Positions 1-7,438 of a stretch of 64,000 bases of DNA are shown in pieces. Source of the stretch: Salinisphaera japonica YTM-1 (GTDB taxonomy: Bacteria; Pseudomonadota; Gammaproteobacteria; Nevskiales; Salinisphaeraceae); the NCBI RefSeq assembly GCF_003788585.1, contig NZ_AYKG01000009.1, forward strand, positions 1-64,000. The letters are read 5' to 3'. Numbering within the stretch: the first letter of the stretch is position 1; each line of letters starts with the position of its first letter. A program made the translations under genes and the position numbers. Under the pieces are notes generated by a model. That model did no database searches. It saw only the letters and a list, made by a program, of their open reading frames with translations, and had not been told where the DNA came from.

Positions 1-28
1 CCATAGTCGATTTTATGGAGCGCTTGGC

Positions 29-60
29 GCGGACTCGTACGAAACGGCAACAGCCCCTAG
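29..60. repeat. 32-bp dispersed upstream repeat, copy 1
   Basis: This segment begins GCGGACTCGTA and ends CCCTAG. It matches positions 40805-40836 at 27 of 32 bases in the same orientation. Both copies lie upstream of a plus-strand gene: this one originally just ahead of the mpgP-like gene before the IS630 insertion, the other directly before the exonuclease gene. The IS630 target TA lies inside its last bases. Whether it is a promoter element, the end of a small mobile element or something else cannot be decided from two copies. Confidence 0.5.
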
Positions 61-1145
61 TGTCCTGTAACAGAAATTCGTTCGCATAGTCGTTCGATTT
101 TGCGAAGTATGGAATCGGCTGTGGCGTACCAGACAAAGGGTGCGCATTGCGCGTTGTGTTGTTCGACAAATCGCTCGATCCGAGACACCAGATCTTTAAC
201 GCTGGTGAACGAACCCCGCCGGATGGCGCGCTCGGTGATATGCCCGAACCATCGCTCGACCTGATTGAGCCACGAGGCGTAGGTCGGCGTGAAATGAAGC
301 TTAAAGCGCGGTCGCTGCGCCAACCAGGCGCGCACCTTCGGATGTTTGTGGGTCGCATAGTTATCAAGCACGAGGTGCACGTCCAGACCCGTCGGCACTT
401 GGCGCTCGATGTGCTTGAGAAAACGCAGAAACTCCTGGTGACGATGTCGGTGTTGGCATTGCGCCATGACCTCGCCGGTCGCGATATTCAACGCGGCGAA
501 TAATGTCGTCGTGCCGTGGCGTACATAGTCATGGGTGACGCCCTCGACGTAGCCCAGTCCCAGCGGCAGCATGGGCTGAGTGCGATCCAGCGCCTGCACC
601 TGGCTTTTCTCATCCACGCAGAGCACCAATGCCTTGTCCGGCGGGTTGAGATACAGCCCGACGACATCACGAACTTTCTCCGCAAAGTACGGATCGGTGG
701 ACAGTTTGAAATGACGCTGACGATGCGGGGCGATCGCAAACGCAGACCATATCCGTTGCACTGTCATATGCGATAGGCCCGCTTCTCGGGCCATACGACG
801 GGTACTCCAGTGCGTCGCATCGTCTGGCGTGCGTTGCAGCGTGTGGTTGAGCAACGCCATGACACGCTCATCGCCAATCTCGCGAGGCCGACCGGGCCGT
901 GTGGCGTCATGTAATCCGGCCACGCCCTGGGCCACAAAGCGTTGACGCCATTTACCCACTGACCGGGGCGTCACGGCCAGCCGGGCAGCCACTGCCTTAT
1001 TGGTCTGTCCTTCGGCGCATGCCAACACGATCTGGGCGCGCTGCACGATACTGAATGGATAGCTGCGTGAGCGCGCCAGCGACCTGAGTTCGTCGGCTTC
1101 GGTCGATGACAATGAAATCGGCGGTAGAAAACGTCCGCGGGGCAT
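57..1145 (-). CDS. IS630-family DDE transposase
   Basis: This protein of about 362 residues starts MPRGRFLPP. The N-terminal third holds helix-turn-helix DNA-binding segments ([20 protein letters not shown]). The catalytic domain shows the IS630 DDE signature: Asp in [15 protein letters not shown], Asp in [12 protein letters not shown], and Glu in [12 protein letters not shown]. An in-frame GTG three codons upstream is a possible alternative start. The stop codon is unusual: the last codons read into the terminal inverted repeat (VTGH), and TAG is formed by the duplicated target TA plus one base of host flank. The protein carries out cut-and-paste transposition into TA sites. The frame appears intact. 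Confidence 0.92.
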   Translation of the reverse strand: MPRGRFLPPISLSSTEADELRSLARSRSYPFSIVQRAQIVLACAEGQTNKAVAARLAVTPRSVGKWRQRFVAQGVAGLHDATRPGRPREIGDERVMALLNHTLQRTPDDATHWSTRRMAREAGLSHMTVQRIWSAFAIAPHRQRHFKLSTDPYFAEKVRDVVGLYLNPPDKALVLCVDEKSQVQALDRTQPMLPLGLGYVEGVTHDYVRHGTTTLFAALNIATGEVMAQCQHRHRHQEFLRFLKHIERQVPTGLDVHLVLDNYATHKHPKVRAWLAQRPRFKLHFTPTYASWLNQVERWFGHITERAIRRGSFTSVKDLVSRIERFVEQHNAQCAPFVWYATADSILRKIERLCERISVTGH

Positions 1146-1202
1146 CGCATACACCCGTGTTGAAGTCTAAGACCAATAGTACGAATTTGGGTTACAGGAC
1201 AC
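60..1202 (-). mobile_element. IS630-family insertion sequence, 1143 bp
   Basis: The element is bounded by terminal inverted repeats at 60-80 and 1182-1202, which start GTGTCCTGTAAC and match at 19 of 21 bases. It is flanked by a TA dinucleotide on each side (58-59 and 1203-1204), the target duplication expected of IS630/Tc1-mariner elements. It contains one transposase gene with an intact DDE domain, so it looks complete and potentially active. It sits about 45 bp upstream of the glucosylglycerate synthesis genes and must have separated them from whatever promoter lay to the left. Confidence 0.92.
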
Positions 1203-1247
1203 TAGCCGAGTGGGTTTTTTATCGGGGCGGGGAGGCGACAGGGTGCT

Positions 1248-2066
1248 ATGACGAAAAACATCAGGAACGCCGTGATCTTCACCGATATGGACGCCACCCT
1301 GCTCGATCACGACACCTACGACTGGGCGCCGGCCGCGGGGGCGCTGGCGGCTCTGGCCGAGCGAGATATCCCGGTATGTCTGTGCACCAGCAAAACCGTG
1401 GCCGAAGTGCGCGACTGGCAGGCGCGCCTGGGCCTGCACACGCCGTTTGCCAGTGAGAACGGCGGCGTGGTGGCGGTGCCTGCCGGCTATTTCGAGTCAT
1501 GCCCGCCCACGACGGATGCCGAGTGGCAGACGACGACGCTTGGCAAGCCACGCGAAGCACTCTGTGCGCTGGCTTATCGCCTGCGTGAACAGCGCGGCTA
1601 TCGTTTCACCGGGTTTGCTGAAATGTCGATCGCCGATATTGGCGCGGCGACGGGGCTGGGCCGCCACGCCGCCGCACGGGCCGCGCAGCGCCAGGCCTCC
1701 GAGCCGCTGCTCTGGCAGGACAGCGATCAGGCCGCCGCCGCATTCAGTCGAGAGATCGAGGCGGCCGGGGCCATGACGCGACGCGGCGGGCGTTTTCTGC
1801 ACGTGCTGGGCCATGCCGACAAGGCGGATGCGCTGGCCTGGTTGCGCGTGCGCTACGAGGCGCGTGGTGCGATTCTTGCTATTGCCCTTGGGGATTCAGA
1901 AAACGACCGGGCCATGCTGGCCGCGGCCGATATCGGTTACTGGGTGGCCCGTACCGACGGCCGTTATTACGCCCCGGCCACGGGCACGATTCGTCATGCG
2001 CCGGGCATCGGTCCGGCCGGCTGGGCGGCGGCGATCAATGCCTTGATCGACCGCGCCGAGCTATAA
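1248..2066 (+). CDS. gpgP: HAD-family glucosyl/mannosyl-3-phosphoglycerate phosphatase
   Basis: This 272-residue HAD phosphatase belongs to the MPGP/YedP branch. Motif I is DMDATLLD (residues about 12-19), with the two catalytic aspartates. A Thr/Ser of motif II lies in CTSKT, and motif IV is GDSENDRAML near the C-terminus. The family removes phosphate from mannosyl- or glucosyl-3-phosphoglycerate. Because the next gene (27 bp away) looks like a GT81-type glucosyl-3-phosphoglycerate synthase, the likely reaction is glucosyl-3-phosphoglycerate to glucosylglycerate in the cytoplasm, a compatible-solute step. Family membership is clear. The choice of glucosyl over mannosyl substrate rests on context. 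The IS630 element ends 45 bp upstream, so expression may now depend on a new or element-borne promoter. Confidence 0.8.
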   Translation: MTKNIRNAVIFTDMDATLLDHDTYDWAPAAGALAALAERDIPVCLCTSKTVAEVRDWQARLGLHTPFASENGGVVAVPAGYFESCPPTTDAEWQTTTLGKPREALCALAYRLREQRGYRFTGFAEMSIADIGAATGLGRHAAARAAQRQASEPLLWQDSDQAAAAFSREIEAAGAMTRRGGRFLHVLGHADKADALAWLRVRYEARGAILAIALGDSENDRAMLAAADIGYWVARTDGRYYAPATGTIRHAPGIGPAGWAAAINALIDRAEL

Positions 2067-2092
2067 GCAGAACAAACAAGGGGAAAAACGCG

Positions 2093-3319
2093 ATGGCGGA
2101 CTTCTATCAGAACGGCAACATCACCACGCTCCACCGGCTGGCCGAGCGCCCGATCGAGGATCTCGAGGCCGAGTTGGCCCGGTATTCACGCCGCCGGCCC
2201 ATGTCGCTGATCCTGCCGTGTCTGTATTCCGAGCTGGAAGGCACGGCGCTGCCGAAAATCGTGGATGCGCTGTCGCAGGTCTCGTATCTGTCCGAGATCA
2301 TCATCGGGCTCGACGGCGCGAATGCCGCGCAATACGACCACGCTTATGAATTCTTTGCCCCGCTGGCACCTCGCCACCGCCTGATCTGGAACGACGGGCC
2401 GCGCGTGCAGGCGATTCTCGAGCGCCTGAAGGCCGAGCGCCTGGCCCCTGACCGGCCGGGCAAGGGTGCCAACGTCTGGAACTGCATGGGTTATTTCCTG
2501 GCCAGCGGCCGGGGGCGCGTGCTGGCCATGCACGACTGTGACATCACCACCTACAGCCGCGACATGCTGGCCCGGCTGTACTACCCGATGGTGCACCCGA
2601 ACTTCGCCTTCAAGTTCTCCAAGGGCTATTACGCCCGCGTGGCCGATGGCCATATCAACGGCCGCGTCGTGCGGCTGTTCATGACGCCGTTGATTCGCGC
2701 GCTGGATACCGTCGTCGGCTCGATGGATTATCTGGATTTCATGGACAGCTTTCGGTATCCGCTGTCCGGCGAGTGTGCGATGAGCGATTCGGTCGCCGAA
2801 TCCATCCGGATTCCCAGCGACTGGGGCCTGGAGGTCGGCATCCTGGCCGAGGTGCACCGCACCTATGGCGGCAACGCCTGTTGCCAGGTCGATATTGCGG
2901 ATCATTACGACCACAAGCACCAGGCCGTGGCGAATCATTCAGCCAATACGGGCCTGGCCAAGATGAGCCTGGATATCGCCAAGGCCCTGTATCGCAAGCT
3001 GGCCACCTACGGCGTAACGCTCACCCCCGAGACGATCCGTACCATCAAGGCCGTATACTTGCGAAACGCGCTCGATGCGGTCGAACGCTTCTATTTCGAT
3101 GCCCAGATCAACGGCCTGACGCTCGATCGACACACCGAGGAGAAAACCGTCGAGGTGTTCGTCGAGTCCGTCATCAAGGCCGGCGATGAATACGTGGCCA
3201 ATCCGATGGAAGTGCCTTTCATGCCGACCTGGAACCGCGTGCGCTCGGCCTGCCCGGACCTGCTCGACGATTTCTACGAGGCCGTCGAGGCCGATCGCCG
3301 TGAGCGGGTCTGCGGCTGA
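2093..3319 (+). CDS. gpgS: Glucosyl-3-phosphoglycerate synthase (GT81-type)
   Basis: This is a 408-residue glycosyltransferase with the GT-A fold. SLILPCLYSELEG opens the nucleotide-binding domain, IIGLDGAN follows, and the DxD-type metal/NDP-sugar site is in AMHDCDITTYS. It closely resembles what I know of the archaeal/Persephonella-type GpgS (about 400 residues) rather than GT55 mannosyl synthases. The predicted reaction is NDP-glucose plus 3-phospho-D-glycerate giving glucosyl-3-phosphoglycerate, in the cytoplasm. It follows the phosphatase by 27 bp with a GGGGA-type ribosome site before the ATG, so the two form an operon making glucosylglycerate, an osmolyte also used under nitrogen limitation in some bacteria. 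The exact sugar specificity is inferred. Confidence 0.78.
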   Translation: MADFYQNGNITTLHRLAERPIEDLEAELARYSRRRPMSLILPCLYSELEGTALPKIVDALSQVSYLSEIIIGLDGANAAQYDHAYEFFAPLAPRHRLIWNDGPRVQAILERLKAERLAPDRPGKGANVWNCMGYFLASGRGRVLAMHDCDITTYSRDMLARLYYPMVHPNFAFKFSKGYYARVADGHINGRVVRLFMTPLIRALDTVVGSMDYLDFMDSFRYPLSGECAMSDSVAESIRIPSDWGLEVGILAEVHRTYGGNACCQVDIADHYDHKHQAVANHSANTGLAKMSLDIAKALYRKLATYGVTLTPETIRTIKAVYLRNALDAVERFYFDAQINGLTLDRHTEEKTVEVFVESVIKAGDEYVANPMEVPFMPTWNRVRSACPDLLDDFYEAVEADRRERVCG

Positions 3320-3363
3320 TACCGCTGGCCCGGTTTGTCGCCTACAACCTACAAGGAACACCC

Positions 3364-3828
3364 ATGCGCTCGACTCATCTTTTCCGTGGCACCATCTCGT
3401 TGGCTCTAGCGGCCTGTTTTGTCGCCGCGCCGGCGCTGGCGGCCCCGAACAACCCGGATGATGTGATCTACCCGCGGGATCTGCTCAAGGCCAAACCGGC
3501 CCAGGCCAAGCAGTATCAGAACGTCGTCAAACCCGTGGCCAGCGAACATGCCTGGATCGGAAAGGGCGGCACCCAGACACCGGTGACCGAGGTCTCGTTC
3601 GGCGGCACCGACTACGCCGTGCTGTCCAGCTGCAAGCCGCACGACTGTGCCAACGAAAACCTTGTTGTCCTGCTGCCGGGCAGCAACACGGCACAGGGTG
3701 AGGCCGTCGGCGCGCTCGTCGCCAATACCGGCGATCAGGGTCTGGGCCCGGCCCGATCCACGATCACCTGGCTCGGCGAGCCGGCCCGCGATCAGCGCCG
3801 TTTTCTGGGGGCGTATCTGTTTCGTTGA
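3364..3828 (+). CDS. ivy: Inhibitor of vertebrate lysozyme family protein (Ivy)
   Basis: This 154-residue secreted protein has a signal peptide of about 26 residues ending APALA-AP. The mature domain carries the hallmark Ivy loop CKPHDC (about residues 84-89), which plugs the lysozyme active site, and the conserved WIGKGG and FGGTDYAVLSSC stretches. The family inhibits C-type lysozymes and can also restrain the cell's own lytic transglycosylases in the periplasm. A ribosome site (AAGGA) precedes the ATG. The gene is 44 bp after gpgS and so probably in the same transcript, an unexpected companion for osmolyte genes. Recognition is strong because of the CKPHDC motif. Confidence 0.88.
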   Translation: MRSTHLFRGTISLALAACFVAAPALAAPNNPDDVIYPRDLLKAKPAQAKQYQNVVKPVASEHAWIGKGGTQTPVTEVSFGGTDYAVLSSCKPHDCANENLVVLLPGSNTAQGEAVGALVANTGDQGLGPARSTITWLGEPARDQRRFLGAYLFR

Positions 3829-3982
3829 ACAACGGCGGCTCCGGCGGGTTCGCCGGCTGATCGCGCGTGCTCATGAAATCAGCGCTCACCCCCGGGCCAT
3901 CGAACCAATCGTCCCAGCGGGAATCACGCGGGGTGGGCCTCGTTAACGTCTCGTGTGTCATCACCATCACCATCACCTGCAA
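3829..3982. other. Convergent gap between ivy and the phosphorylase gene
   Basis: This 154-bp gap between convergent genes holds a 6-bp GC hairpin (CCGGCG-GGTT-CGCCGG, 3841-3856) without a following T run on either strand. It also holds a short ATCACC tandem repeat (about 3958-3976). I see no gene and no convincing intrinsic terminator. Confidence 0.4.
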
Positions 3983-5707
3983 TCAATCGCTGATCCAGGC
4001 TACTTCATAAGCCGCTATATTCAGCATCCGGCGCCCGTCCTCGATCTCGGCGCCGGTGACGACGTTATGCCAGGTGGTGGCGTCGGGCAGGTGATGGGTC
4101 GGGATATCGATCGCAGTATCGCTGACGTTATGGATCGCCAGCAGGGTCTGGCCGCTGGCCTTGCGTTCCAGGGCGAACAGGCCGGGGCCGAGATCGACGA
4201 CGCTTTGGTCCGCGTCGGGATGAAAGGCCGGCTGCGCGGCGCGTACGGCGAGCAGGTGCTTGAGGCGGGCCAGTACGGTGGCCGGCGCGGAGTCTTGCGC
4301 CAGGGTGCGATCCAGTTCGCCGGCGTCGTATCGACGCCGGTTGATGGCCCGGCTCATGCCGGTGGCCTCGACGCCGCCCCGATCGTTGTGGGTGGCCACC
4401 AGGCTATGAAAATACAGCGCGGGGATGCCGGCCAGCGCCATGGTGATCGCCTGGCTGACCACGAAGCGATCGATATGCGCCGGCGTATCGCGCGCCTCGG
4501 GCGCGGCCAGCAGGTCGTAGTAGCTGATGTTCAGCTCGTAGGGCCGTGTGCTGCCGTCGCTCATTGATCGGGTGGAGACGAAGCCGCCGCGGGCGCGCGT
4601 GCTCTCAACCAGTGCCGTCAGCTCGTCCTCGTCAAGAATCGATTCCACCGAGCGCACGCCGATGCCGTCGTGGCTGGCGGTGAAGTTGAGAAAATGACAA
4701 CCGGCCGGCAAGGGCGGCAGGCTCGCTGCCCAGGCCGAAAGCTGGCGGGCATCGCCGCCCAGCAGCGTATGGGCGATCAGCGGCGGCAGCACGAACTGAT
4801 AAGCCACGTGGGCCTCGTCGCCATCGGTGAGATACGAGATGTTCTCGGCGTGCGGCACGTTGGTTTCGGTGATCAGCAGCGCGCCCGGGGCATAACGATC
4901 GATGAGTGCCCGCAGGAACTTGATCACCCGATGGGTCTGCGGCAGATGAATACAGCTCGTGCCGACTTCCTTCCACAAAAAGCCCACGGCATCCAGGCGC
5001 ACCAGGGCGGCCCCGCGGGCGATGTATTCCAGAATGATATCGATGAACTCGCGCAGGACCTGCGGGTTGGAGAAATCCAGATCGATCTGGTCATCCGAGA
5101 ACGTGGTCCATAGATGACGCGGGCCGCGGGCGGTGGCCACCTCGGTCAGAAGCGGGGTGGGCCGTGGTCGAGTGACCGAGCGCAGATCGGTTTTCGGGTC
5201 CATCTCGATGAAATAATCCCGGCCCGGGTCGGCGTTGGCCAGATAATGGGCAAACCACACGCCGCGGCGCGAGGCATGGTTGAGGATCAGATCGAACATC
5301 AGCGGTTTGTCGTCGGACAGATCGTTGATGTCTGCCCAACCGCCGTAGTCGGCGTTGACCGCACGATAATCCTTGACCGAAAAACCGCCGTCGGAGCTGG
5401 CCGGGTAGAAGGGCAGGATATGAACCGCGCTGACGGCATCGGCCAGATGATCGGCCACGAAGTCACGCAGGGTGGCCAGCGGGGCCTCGCCGGGGCGCTG
5501 AACGATATCGGGATAGGTGATCATGAGGTTCAGTGAGGCATCCACGGCCAGCGATACCGTGCGCGGCAAGCCATGACGGCGTGCCGCATCCTGAGCGGCC
5601 TCCACGCATTCGCGGGCCGGCCCGTCGCCGTAGAGCGGCACGAGCCATTCGACCAGATCCTGCTGTGTCGGCGTGGCCGCCAGGCTGTTTGAAACAACAT
5701 CGCTCAT
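3983..5707 (-). CDS. GH13_18 glycoside phosphorylase, probable glucosylglycerate phosphorylase
   Basis: This protein of about 574 residues is of the sucrose-phosphorylase type (GH13 subfamily 18), with a TIM barrel. The nucleophile Asp is in VRLDAVGF, the acid/base Glu in LITETNVPH, and the third carboxylate in FTASHDGIGVR. Subfamily members phosphorolyse sucrose, glucosylglycerol, glucosylglycerate or sucrose-6-phosphate. Convergent placement beside gpgP-gpgS makes glucosylglycerate the best guess: glucosylglycerate plus phosphate to glucose-1-phosphate plus glycerate. I chose the ATG at 5707 (MSDVVSNSL) because AGGA lies 10 bases upstream. ATG 5749 and TTG 5758 are possible longer starts with poorer ribosome sites. 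Substrate specificity cannot be read from sequence alone. Confidence 0.82.
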   Translation of the reverse strand: MSDVVSNSLAATPTQQDLVEWLVPLYGDGPARECVEAAQDAARRHGLPRTVSLAVDASLNLMITYPDIVQRPGEAPLATLRDFVADHLADAVSAVHILPFYPASSDGGFSVKDYRAVNADYGGWADINDLSDDKPLMFDLILNHASRRGVWFAHYLANADPGRDYFIEMDPKTDLRSVTRPRPTPLLTEVATARGPRHLWTTFSDDQIDLDFSNPQVLREFIDIILEYIARGAALVRLDAVGFLWKEVGTSCIHLPQTHRVIKFLRALIDRYAPGALLITETNVPHAENISYLTDGDEAHVAYQFVLPPLIAHTLLGGDARQLSAWAASLPPLPAGCHFLNFTASHDGIGVRSVESILDEDELTALVESTRARGGFVSTRSMSDGSTRPYELNISYYDLLAAPEARDTPAHIDRFVVSQAITMALAGIPALYFHSLVATHNDRGGVEATGMSRAINRRRYDAGELDRTLAQDSAPATVLARLKHLLAVRAAQPAFHPDADQSVVDLGPGLFALERKASGQTLLAIHNVSDTAIDIPTHHLPDATTWHNVVTGAEIEDGRRMLNIAAYEVAWISD

Positions 5708-5849
5708 GCGTGATCTATCCTGTTGCGGGTCGAAAGGGGATTCATCCATGGCACCCAATCAGCAAACAAGATACATACCAGGTCGCTGGCCAGGCCTGAA
5801 TCGCGAGGCGATGTCGTGACCGTGCGGCCTGCCGTGGTGTACGCCTAGC

Positions 5850-7250
5850 ATGGGCTCTACGCGACCTCTCGGCGCGCCGCGCCAGCGCCGCTCCCTGATC
5901 GGCACGCTTGCACGCACCGTGTTGGCCGGTGGACTGGCCCTGGCCGTCGTGTTCGTGGGCCTGCCCTGGCTGGTGGGCCAGCAACTCGAGGCCCGGCTGC
6001 ACGACTCGCTCGAGCAGGGCGCGCACAACGCCGGCCTGCGGCTCGCCGATTGGCGGCTGAAGCGCGGCCTGCGGGCCAGCGACGTCGAAGCACGCCTGGT
6101 GGCCGATACATGTATTAGTGCCTGCACGGCCGCTCGTTTCAGCGGGCGGCTCGTGCATGGCCCGCTCTGGGCCGGGCGCACGGGGGTTGATCTCGGCCTA
6201 GCGCGGCTGACGGGCCGGCTCTCGCGCGAAGCCGGTCATAACGGCCCCGCGCTGCCCGGCCTGCCGGCGCTTCGCGTGGCTGCGACTGCCGATCTGCTGG
6301 GCACCGGCCGTGTGACGATCAGCGCCCCGGCCTTCGAGACCGCGATCATCCGAGCATCCGACACGGCCATCGAGGCTCGCACGCCGCGCCTGGCCGGCGC
6401 GGCCAGCCACGCCGATCTGGCATTCAGTGACTTCGGCCGTCGGCTGGGCGTCTGGCGTGTCGAGATGCCGCGCCTGGTACGTGCTGGGGCCACGGCCGGG
6501 CAGATCGGTGTGCGCGGGCTGACAGCGCGTGGCGATATACAGGCACAGACGCTGAGCATGCACCTGCAACGCGTCGTGGCTGATGACGGCCAGGGCCGGG
6601 CCACGCGAATCCGTGATCTTGCTGCCTCGCTGGCGCCAGCCGATGCCGGGCGCCAGCGATTGGCCGTAGACGCTGACCGGATCCTGTTGCCGGATAATCA
6701 AAATGCGGCCCTGACGCTTGAGGCCGTCGGCAATCGGGCCGTGTTTGTCGCCGGGCCACGTATCGCAGCCGGTTGGCGTGCCCGAGGCGGGCTGGCCGGC
6801 GGCGCGCTCAATCAATCCGGTTTCTATGACGAGACGGTCGCCGAGGCATTGGCCGCGGCGGATCTGGAAGCACAAATGTCTCTCGTGGCCGGCGATGAGC
6901 GTCTGTCCGCACGGCTCATACTGGCCGCACCGCCCGATCTGGGCGGGCCGACCAACGCGGTCGATGTGCTCTCGGCGCTGGACCTGCAAGCCCGTGCTGG
7001 CCTGTCACAACACTGGCTGCGCCGGCTGGCCGCACGAGCCCGGCCACCCGCGCCGATCGACGATACCGAGCGGGTCATCGATCGTATGATCGAGCAGCTG
7101 GTAGCACGCGCGCTGATCGTTCGCGATGGGCCGGCGCGCTACGCCAGCCGGGCTCGGTTCCAGGACGGACGTTTGATCATCAATGGCCGCCCCCGGCCCG
7201 AATGGCGCTCGATCGCCCAGCAGCTCCAGGCCGCGGCCCCGGGGCTCTGA
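5850..7250 (+). CDS. YdgA-like DUF945 family membrane-anchored protein
   Basis: This 466-residue protein has one N-terminal membrane segment (about residues 21-43, after an Arg-rich start) and a long periplasmic region with no catalytic signature. The layout, the VHGPLW motif in the first quarter and the C-terminal FQDGRLIINGRP segment resemble the YdgA/DUF945 family of inner-membrane-anchored proteins, whose molecular role is not known. It stands alone between the divergent phosphorylase gene and mnmG. The call is by overall pattern, and sequence similarity is loose. Confidence 0.55.
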   Translation: MGSTRPLGAPRQRRSLIGTLARTVLAGGLALAVVFVGLPWLVGQQLEARLHDSLEQGAHNAGLRLADWRLKRGLRASDVEARLVADTCISACTAARFSGRLVHGPLWAGRTGVDLGLARLTGRLSREAGHNGPALPGLPALRVAATADLLGTGRVTISAPAFETAIIRASDTAIEARTPRLAGAASHADLAFSDFGRRLGVWRVEMPRLVRAGATAGQIGVRGLTARGDIQAQTLSMHLQRVVADDGQGRATRIRDLAASLAPADAGRQRLAVDADRILLPDNQNAALTLEAVGNRAVFVAGPRIAAGWRARGGLAGGALNQSGFYDETVAEALAAADLEAQMSLVAGDERLSARLILAAPPDLGGPTNAVDVLSALDLQARAGLSQHWLRRLAARARPPAPIDDTERVIDRMIEQLVARALIVRDGPARYASRARFQDGRLIINGRPRPEWRSIAQQLQAAAPGL

Positions 7251-7360
7251 CAGGCCATGCCTGACTGAAGGGCTGATTGGAGCCTGATTTTAGATCACGC
7301 GGGTGCAGGCGTTATCATGCCCACATTGACGGTCAAACCTGTTTCTGACGGCCGCACCCC

Positions 7361-7438
7361 ATGTCTTTCGAGCGTCGATACGCCGACGCCGGAGTTATCG
7401 CATGTCTTTCGATCACGAATCCGCCGGCACGGCCTTGA
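7361..7438 (+). promoter_or_regulatory. Possible 25-codon upstream ORF overlapping the mnmG start
   Basis: An ATG at 7361 opens a frame of 25 codons ending TGA at 7436-7438. It overlaps the first codons of mnmG in another frame. Its first 11 bases (ATGTCTTTCGA) are repeated exactly at the mnmG start (7402), 41 bp later, so this may be a small duplication that left two starts. No good ribosome site precedes it. Translation would compete with mnmG initiation, but this is speculative. Confidence 0.2.

Noticed and set aside
3841-3856. GC hairpin as terminator between ivy and the phosphorylase gene
   Set aside because: The stem is 6 bp and neither strand has a T run after it.
3953-4567. Open frame starting with six histidines (MCHHHHHH)
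   Set aside because: It is the antisense frame of the phosphorylase gene, and the His run only reflects an ATCACC tandem repeat in the convergent gap. There is no sign of vector sequence.
7251-7401. oriC next to mnmG, as in some gammaproteobacteria
   Set aside because: No DnaA boxes were seen in the mnmG upstream gap and neither rsmG, mioC nor parAB is adjacent.
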